DNA of 49,997 nucleotides from a virus: the IMG/VR virus record IMGVR_UViG_3300042886_000012, positions 1 through 49,997 of that record. The stretch is one strand, 5' to 3'. Below are positions 45,689 through 49,997 of the stretch, in pieces; positions within the stretch are counted from its first letter, which is position 1, and each line of letters begins with the position of its first letter. The position numbers and the translations under genes were made by a program. The notes below the pieces were generated by a model, which saw only the letters and a program-made list of their open reading frames with translations, did not search any database and had not been told where the DNA came from.

Positions 45689-48208
45689 ATGAATTCACTT
45701 TGCGAAGCTATTCCATGTCCTGTTATACTAAATGCTACCTGCGTATTCTACGAAGGAGCTAGTTTAGTATGTTCAGGAATTAATACTAATGATACACTTG
45801 AGACTGTCATAGTTAAGTTAAATCAAAAACTATGTAATGTTAGTGGCACATCTGGGACCAGTGGGACCAGTGGGACTAGCGGATCTGCAGGTACAAGTGG
45901 TCAAAATGGAGACAGATATAGAACAACTAGTGCTGATGAATTTACATTAGGACAAGGAGGACCATTGACTGTTGATACATTATTATCATACACTCCTGGA
46001 CAATCTATCATTATATCACATAATGCATACAACTATCAAGAATGTATTGTTATTGATTACGATCCTTTAACAGGCATACTAAACTTTGAGTTTCCTACAC
46101 AAGTTGTTGGATCAGGAACATTTAGCTATTGGGACATAAATCTTGATGGTTCAACAGGTGGTGATGGTTCTTCAGGTAGCTCTGGAAGTTCTGGGTCTTC
46201 AGGAAGTTCTGGAACATCTGGAACTAATGGATACAATGGTAGTTCTGGTACATCTGGAACTAGTGGTACAAAAGGAGAGAATGGTTTACCTGGAACTAGT
46301 GGTACTACAGGCACTAGCGGAACTAGTGGAACTAGTGGTAACACTGGTTTAAATGGTAGTAATGGAACATCTGGTACTTCTGGCACAACAGGCACTAGTG
46401 GGACAACAGGAACTTCAGGAACAAGTGGAACATCTGGAATTGATGGTAGTAGTGGAACCAGTGGAACATCTGGAAGTTCTGGATCATCTTCAACAAGTGG
46501 TACTAGTGGTACATCTGCTACATCTGGGACAAGTGGAATAAATGGAACAAGTGGAATTGCATCAGGACAAATATATTATTTCAATGAATCTGTAACACAG
46601 ACACCATTAATATATAAACAAATTGATATATTACCAACAGCATCACCAACACAAACAGTAACAAAAACAACAACAGGTAGTACACCTGTGTTAGTTCAAG
46701 AATTTATTACAAATGCAGATGGTTTAGGAGTGAATGTTATTCCTCCTGGAACACAAAGATTTCATTTACATTTCTTAAAAGGAGCTACAGGTTTTAATAC
46801 AGATACATTCTGTACAATAGAATTAGCTGATAGTGCTGGAACAAGTTATGGATCCCCAATACAAACTAATCAAGTTCTGATTGGTTGGATTAGTTCTGTC
46901 CTACCTGTTGAAGTGTATTTAGATTTAGTTATACCAACATCATTTTATGTTCTCCCTACAGACAGAATGATTGTTAAAATATATGTTGTAGATCAATCAT
47001 CAGGTAATCATCCTGTAACTTGGTATACGGAAGGGACACAATATTATTCTTATGTTGTAACAACTCTTGGTGCTACATATGGTAGTTCAGGAACAAGTGG
47101 TAGCTCTGGAAGTTCTGGAAGTGCAGGTTCGTCTGGTACTAGCGGAACAACTGGAACAAGCGGTACTTCAGGATTAATAGGATCATTATCTGCTATAGGA
47201 AGTGTTCCTAATGCTAATGCTGCTACATTAACAGGAAACGTATTAAATCTACAACCTGCATCTGCTTCTTTTGGGGGTGTTGTTACAACTGGTACACAAA
47301 CATTTGCAGGAGATAAAAATTTTACAGGAACAGTAGATATTAATTTATCTGGTAATGCTTTAAAAACCACATCTACCCAAGGTGTTGCTTTGGATGTTGT
47401 AGGAGGTAATAACTCTAATCCAATAGCTAAATTTACAAGACAAACGGGAACTATAGAAGTAGCAAGATTCGATAATACAGGTTTAAAATTACAATTAGAA
47501 ACAGCATCTACAATAGCCAGTTTTGATGCTAATAAAAATGTAGTTAGTTTACCACTTGCAACATATCCAAGTCTAACAGAAATATCTTATGTAAAAGGTG
47601 TTACAAGTGCTATTCAAGCACAAATAAACGCAAAACAAGCTATTTTAGTTTCAGGCACAAACATCAAAACTATTAATGGCAGTAGTGTTTTGGGTAGTGG
47701 CGATTTAACTGTAACTGGTTCAACCCCTTCGCAATCTGCTTATACAATATTAGCCAATAACACGGCTTCAAGTGCAGTACCAACTGAAAAAGTTTATAAA
47801 GATGTAGCGTTACAATCTTATACAGGGACTATTCTTTTTACATTTGGTACTTTAGCCCCAAGCGGTCCAACAGATAATACTTACACTTGGAAACAAGAGG
47901 GGAAATTAGTGACAATAAGATTGAATTTATTTTATGCAAGTGCAGGAACTGGTGTAACAGCCGTTGCTTGTGAATTACCATCCGACTGCCCCGTTCCTGA
48001 ACTACCAACAGGAGTAACTAATGCAGCACAAGTATTGTCTTATGGCTCTTGTCAAATGTCTATTAATAAGTTACAAAACACAGTAGCACGGTCTGTTGCA
48101 TTAAGATTGAAAACAACATCACCTAATGTTTTTGAAATCTCTATTGCAACAGCATCAGGGGGTAATTTCGCTTCATTTTACGCAACAATTCAATACTTTA
48201 CAGCATGA
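45689..48208 (+). CDS. Collagen-like GTSG-repeat tail fibre
   Basis: 839 aa. Residues 1-47 are a Cys-rich anchor containing the shared module (18-44). Collagen-like Gly-x-Ser/Thr repeats, mostly GTSGTSG and GSSGSSG, occupy residues 52-71, 153-290 and about 464-496. Between them lie two globular beta domains (about 72-150 and 295-460). From residue 500 the sequence follows tail-fibre patterns (FGGVVTTGTQTFAGDK, VSGTNIKTINGSSVLGSGDL). The last about 140 residues are a beta-rich tip, probably the receptor-binding end. Collagen-like rods form trimers and give fibre length. The final part (from about 47600) has less extreme AT content by eye, suggesting an exchanged tip. Its TGA stop overlaps the next gene by ATGA. 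Confidence 0.85.
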   Translation: MNSLCEAIPCPVILNATCVFYEGASLVCSGINTNDTLETVIVKLNQKLCNVSGTSGTSGTSGTSGSAGTSGQNGDRYRTTSADEFTLGQGGPLTVDTLLSYTPGQSIIISHNAYNYQECIVIDYDPLTGILNFEFPTQVVGSGTFSYWDINLDGSTGGDGSSGSSGSSGSSGSSGTSGTNGYNGSSGTSGTSGTKGENGLPGTSGTTGTSGTSGTSGNTGLNGSNGTSGTSGTTGTSGTTGTSGTSGTSGIDGSSGTSGTSGSSGSSSTSGTSGTSATSGTSGINGTSGIASGQIYYFNESVTQTPLIYKQIDILPTASPTQTVTKTTTGSTPVLVQEFITNADGLGVNVIPPGTQRFHLHFLKGATGFNTDTFCTIELADSAGTSYGSPIQTNQVLIGWISSVLPVEVYLDLVIPTSFYVLPTDRMIVKIYVVDQSSGNHPVTWYTEGTQYYSYVVTTLGATYGSSGTSGSSGSSGSAGSSGTSGTTGTSGTSGLIGSLSAIGSVPNANAATLTGNVLNLQPASASFGGVVTTGTQTFAGDKNFTGTVDINLSGNALKTTSTQGVALDVVGGNNSNPIAKFTRQTGTIEVARFDNTGLKLQLETASTIASFDANKNVVSLPLATYPSLTEISYVKGVTSAIQAQINAKQAILVSGTNIKTINGSSVLGSGDLTVTGSTPSQSAYTILANNTASSAVPTEKVYKDVALQSYTGTILFTFGTLAPSGPTDNTYTWKQEGKLVTIRLNLFYASAGTGVTAVACELPSDCPVPELPTGVTNAAQVLSYGSCQMSINKLQNTVARSVALRLKTTSPNVFEISIATASGGNFASFYATIQYFTA
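46146..46560 (+). repeat. Collagen-like Gly-Ser/Thr coding repeats (main block)
   Basis: Degenerate 9-bp repeats encode Gly-Thr-Ser or Gly-Ser-Ser triplets over about 138 residues. Smaller blocks of the same type lie at 45842-45901 and about 47077-47176. Synonymous codons vary, so copies are not identical at DNA level. Confidence 0.9.
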
Positions 48209-48615
48209 GACACATAAGACAAATTAATAGCGTAGGAACAGATAGTTATACGGTAGTTGTAGCACAAGAGCCATTTGAGGAACATCCATCGGTAGTTTTA
48301 CACCCCGATTTATTTGAAATTTCAGACAGTGAAATACCAGAAAAACATCAATTTGGAAGTCCTAATTTTATAATAGAATCGGTTACAAAGTTACAGTTAA
48401 AATTAGCCTTGATTGACTTTGGTATTATGCCAAGTTCGGTTATTTTGGCTATCAATCAAATTGAAAATACAACAGTAAGGGAAACTTTTTTGACATTATG
48501 GAGTGATGCTATTTTTTTTGAGCGAAATAACGAAAGTTTGATTTCAATGGCTAGTACTTTGGGATTGACATCAGAACAAGTTGACGCTTTATTTAGATTA
48601 GCAAATACGAAATGA
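48205..48615 (+). CDS. Small fibre-linked protein, possible fibre assembly factor
   Basis: 136 aa, ATGA overlap with the fibre gene. The N-terminal 50 residues are beta-rich and acidic. Residues 60-136 are helical (LQLKLALIDFGIMPSSVILAI, LTSEQVDALFRLA). It directly follows the fibre tip and shares its slightly higher GC and codon style, so the two may have been exchanged as a unit. Small proteins in this place are often fibre chaperones, but no family motif was recognised. The gene is convincing; the role is inferred from place only. Confidence 0.65.
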   Translation: MRHIRQINSVGTDSYTVVVAQEPFEEHPSVVLHPDLFEISDSEIPEKHQFGSPNFIIESVTKLQLKLALIDFGIMPSSVILAINQIENTTVRETFLTLWSDAIFFERNNESLISMASTLGLTSEQVDALFRLANTK

Positions 48616-48923
48616 TACTATTTATATTAGCATACATACTATTTTTACCACTGAGTATAATCAACTGGTTCTTTGTAAAAGATAAGTCTGGGTACTTTAA
48701 GAGTTCTGCAGTCAATCTAGACAAGTTTGGAAATAGAGAGTTTAGGACACTGTTTAATAAGACACTTGTGACTGGACATAAGTTTGGAGATATAAACGAG
48801 ACCATATCTAGTGTCCTAGGAAGGAATGAGTTAACAAACACCCTAACAAAGGGTGGTAAGGTGTTAGTTTGGTTATTAGATAAGATAGATAAGGACCACT
48901 GTTTTAAAAGTATAGGAAAATGA
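48612..48923 (+). CDS. Small membrane protein of phage late region
   Basis: 103 aa, ATGA overlap with the previous gene. Residues 1-22 form one hydrophobic membrane segment (ILFILAYILFLPLSIINWFFV). The rest is a soluble charged domain with the recognisable stretches FGNREFRTLFNKTL, ETISSVLG and LLDKIDKDHC. I recall this protein as conserved in large Bacteroidota phages, without a known function. The short N-terminal anchor and cytoplasmic or periplasmic domain could fit a lysis (holin or spanin-like) or virion-anchoring role; neither is proven. Confidence 0.65.
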   Translation: MILFILAYILFLPLSIINWFFVKDKSGYFKSSAVNLDKFGNREFRTLFNKTLVTGHKFGDINETISSVLGRNELTNTLTKGGKVLVWLLDKIDKDHCFKSIGK

Positions 48924-49009
48924 AAAATCAAGACAGAAACTGGATTTTATTCTGGGTGTATGTATTTGTAGCATCTGCTACAGTGTTATACTTAACCAAT
49001 CAAATATAA
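48920..49009 (+). CDS. 29-aa single-span membrane peptide
   Basis: A short frame, ATG 48920 overlapping the upstream TGA as ATGA, to TAA at 49007-49009. The peptide begins MKNQDRNW and continues ILFWVYVFVASATVLYL, one membrane span, ending TNQI. It is the fourth gene in a chain in which each start overlaps the previous stop, and its stop abuts the terminator. That placement argues for a real gene. A small lysis-accessory protein is a guess. Confidence 0.6.
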   Translation: MKNQDRNWILFWVYVFVASATVLYLTNQI

Positions 49010-49030
49010 ACCCTCTATACAAGGGTTTTT
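49009..49030. terminator. Bidirectional terminator between convergent genes
   Basis: AACCCT (49009-49014) pairs with AGGGTT (49022-49027) around a 7-nt loop. T-rich tracts follow on both strands (TTTTTATT on plus; TTTATATTTG on minus). The minus-strand gene's stop codon (TAG, complement of 49015-49017) lies in the loop. Confidence 0.75.
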
Positions 49031-49997
49031 ATTATTTCTATTACCATAGTTGGTGTCACACTCTTCTGACATTCAAACTGTCTCTCTGTTCCTTCGTGTA
49101 ACGGACACCAATTATAATTTCCTTTATCAAACTTATACTCTTCTTTATTCCAACATCCATGACATACATTAGTATTAACTGGTCTATGGCATGAGAACTC
49201 GTGATCTTTATCAGTGAAATTACTGATCATTATTACTGGTACATCTAATCCCCAAGCTAACCAACTTAGTCCACTAGATAGTCCTATAAAGAATTCACTT
49301 TGCGCTATCCATTCTATTGTACTCTCAATTGATTTATCAAGTAATGCATCACAGTTGTCAAATGGATTATTCTCTAGTGATACATTCTTCACTCTATATC
49401 CTTGATCGTGTAGATAGTTAATTACTTCTTGCCAAGCTTCTCTGGTCCAGAACTTACATCCAGCTGTACTGTTTGTAGCTATTGTAACTAGTTTATAGTT
49501 TGCCTTAAGTCCTGAATTATGTACGCTAGGTTTGATTTCTTTATACCCAAGACCAAGAATATTTGTAGCTGTTTGCTGAAGAGGAATTGTATTAGGAAGA
49601 ACAGGTTCTTTATTACTATTATAGAACCAACCTAACTTATACATTGCATACAGATTGTTAACTGTTGTTCCTGGTTCCACAAACTCAAGCTCTGTATAAA
49701 CGTCAAGTATTTTGTTCCAAAAACTTGACACAATCACATGACAATTGTGCTTCTTCTTAAACTCAAGAGCATATGGTATCCAAGCTAATGTATCTCCTAA
49801 TGAAGAACTATCAAAAGCTATGTACACTCTCTTGTCTGTCAAATCTATTATCTTATTGTACACTTCCACCCCATCCTTGTAAACAATAGTTTGCCATGTG
49901 GTGAAGTATTCTCTGTTAAGTCTTATCCAATGGTTGCACTTTATTGTATCATAATGAACTAACTTTTGTGTTTCTACATCATGAAACTCTACATCAA
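49015..49997 (-). CDS. BAHT/TibC-type O-heptosyltransferase-like glycosyltransferase, 5' end cut by the window
   Basis: The frame stays open to the right edge, so at least 327 residues are present and the true start lies outside. A GTG at 49869 is internal, because the upstream residues (HWIRLNREYFTTWQTIVY) continue the family pattern. The core motif SSLGDTLAWIPYALEF fits the donor-site loop holding the probable catalytic Asp of GT9-type heptosyltransferases. Near the C-terminus CHGC, then C after 15 residues, then a fourth C 11 residues later matches the iron-binding Cys cluster of TibC, whose first three Cys have the same spacing. TibC/BAHT enzymes add heptose to Ser in repeat regions of bacterial autotransporters. 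Here it is minus strand, convergent with the late genes. The sugar and target are unknown. Confidence 0.82.
   Translation of the reverse strand, partial: DVEFHDVETQKLVHYDTIKCNHWIRLNREYFTTWQTIVYKDGVEVYNKIIDLTDKRVYIAFDSSSLGDTLAWIPYALEFKKKHNCHVIVSSFWNKILDVYTELEFVEPGTTVNNLYAMYKLGWFYNSNKEPVLPNTIPLQQTATNILGLGYKEIKPSVHNSGLKANYKLVTIATNSTAGCKFWTREAWQEVINYLHDQGYRVKNVSLENNPFDNCDALLDKSIESTIEWIAQSEFFIGLSSGLSWLAWGLDVPVIMISNFTDKDHEFSCHRPVNTNVCHGCWNKEEYKFDKGNYNWCPLHEGTERQFECQKSVTPTMVIEIIKTLV

Noticed and set aside
46126-46541. Overlapping frames in the GTSG repeat (Val/Pro-rich or Val/Leu-rich)
   Set aside because: They are repeat shadows of the collagen-like fibre; the real frame continues on both sides.
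1-49997. Diversity-generating retroelement acting on the fibre tips
   Set aside because: No reverse transcriptase and no paired template/variable repeats were seen in the window.
1-49997. tRNA or other structured RNA genes
   Set aside because: No cloverleaf or GTTCRANNC box in a suitable setting was noticed in the gaps, which are all short; a covariance-model scan was not possible.

Overview
The window is almost certainly part of a large, AT-rich tailed phage (or a provirus or metagenome-assembled phage genome) that infects a Bacteroidota host. It most resembles the crAss-like phages (Crassvirales) or a sister lineage. The main reasons are a 4250-residue protein carrying an RNA-polymerase active-site motif (DFDID) preceded by an RxPTQ segment; its position in a run of very large virion/ejection-type proteins behind a tail stabilisation (muzzle)-like protein; starts preceded by A-rich leaders without Shine-Dalgarno sequences; and a promoter exactly matching the Bacteroidota pattern TTTG-N19-TAnnTTTG at 23881-23911. 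The standard code fits: most stops are TAA, TGA ends four genes, and TAG ends two. No terminase, portal, replication gene, integrase, tRNA, rRNA or CRISPR was recognised. Family assignments come from motif reading and memory of families, not from a search.

Layout. (1) 26-7552: plus-strand virion block. It holds a small structural protein, an abundant-looking structural protein with its own strong terminator, a 30-residue Cys-rich mini-protein, a tail-collar fibre, a beta-solenoid fibre and several short proteins with threonine-rich linkers. (2) 7553-7748: a regulatory gap with two stem-loops (one a terminator), a perfect 10-bp inverted repeat and a candidate promoter. (3) 7749-17794: a calcineurin-like phosphoesterase with an N-terminal HTH, an endonuclease VII-type HNH nuclease, connector/ring-like proteins, and the 1735-aa muzzle-like protein, apparently split into two genes. 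(4) 17796-45601: five genes for ejection/cargo-type proteins of 947, 1067, 921, 4250 and 2043 aa, with two HExxH zincin motifs, the RNA polymerase, a C-terminal AlkB-like dioxygenase and a RecB-like nuclease. (5) 45639-49009: a promoter, a collagen-like GTSG-repeat fibre, a small follower gene and two small membrane proteins in an ATGA-overlapping chain. (6) 49009-49997: a bidirectional terminator and, convergent on the minus strand, a 5'-truncated glycosyltransferase of the TibC/BAHT O-heptosyltransferase type.

How it fits together. The plus-strand genes look like a late virion programme transcribed by host polymerase from Bacteroidota-type promoters. Fibres share an ungapped 27-residue N-terminal module that probably plugs them into the particle. 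The muzzle and connector genes close the portal. The giant proteins are probably packaged and injected, bringing polymerase, protease, nuclease and possibly nucleic-acid repair activities into the cell. The minus-strand glycosyltransferase may modify the Ser/Thr-rich repeats in the fibres; that last link is a hypothesis.

The most novel-looking points are the AlkB-like domain fused to the giant virion polymerase, the RecB-like nuclease inside the neighbouring giant protein, and the pairing of a BAHT-type glycosyltransferase with Ser/Thr-rich virion repeats.
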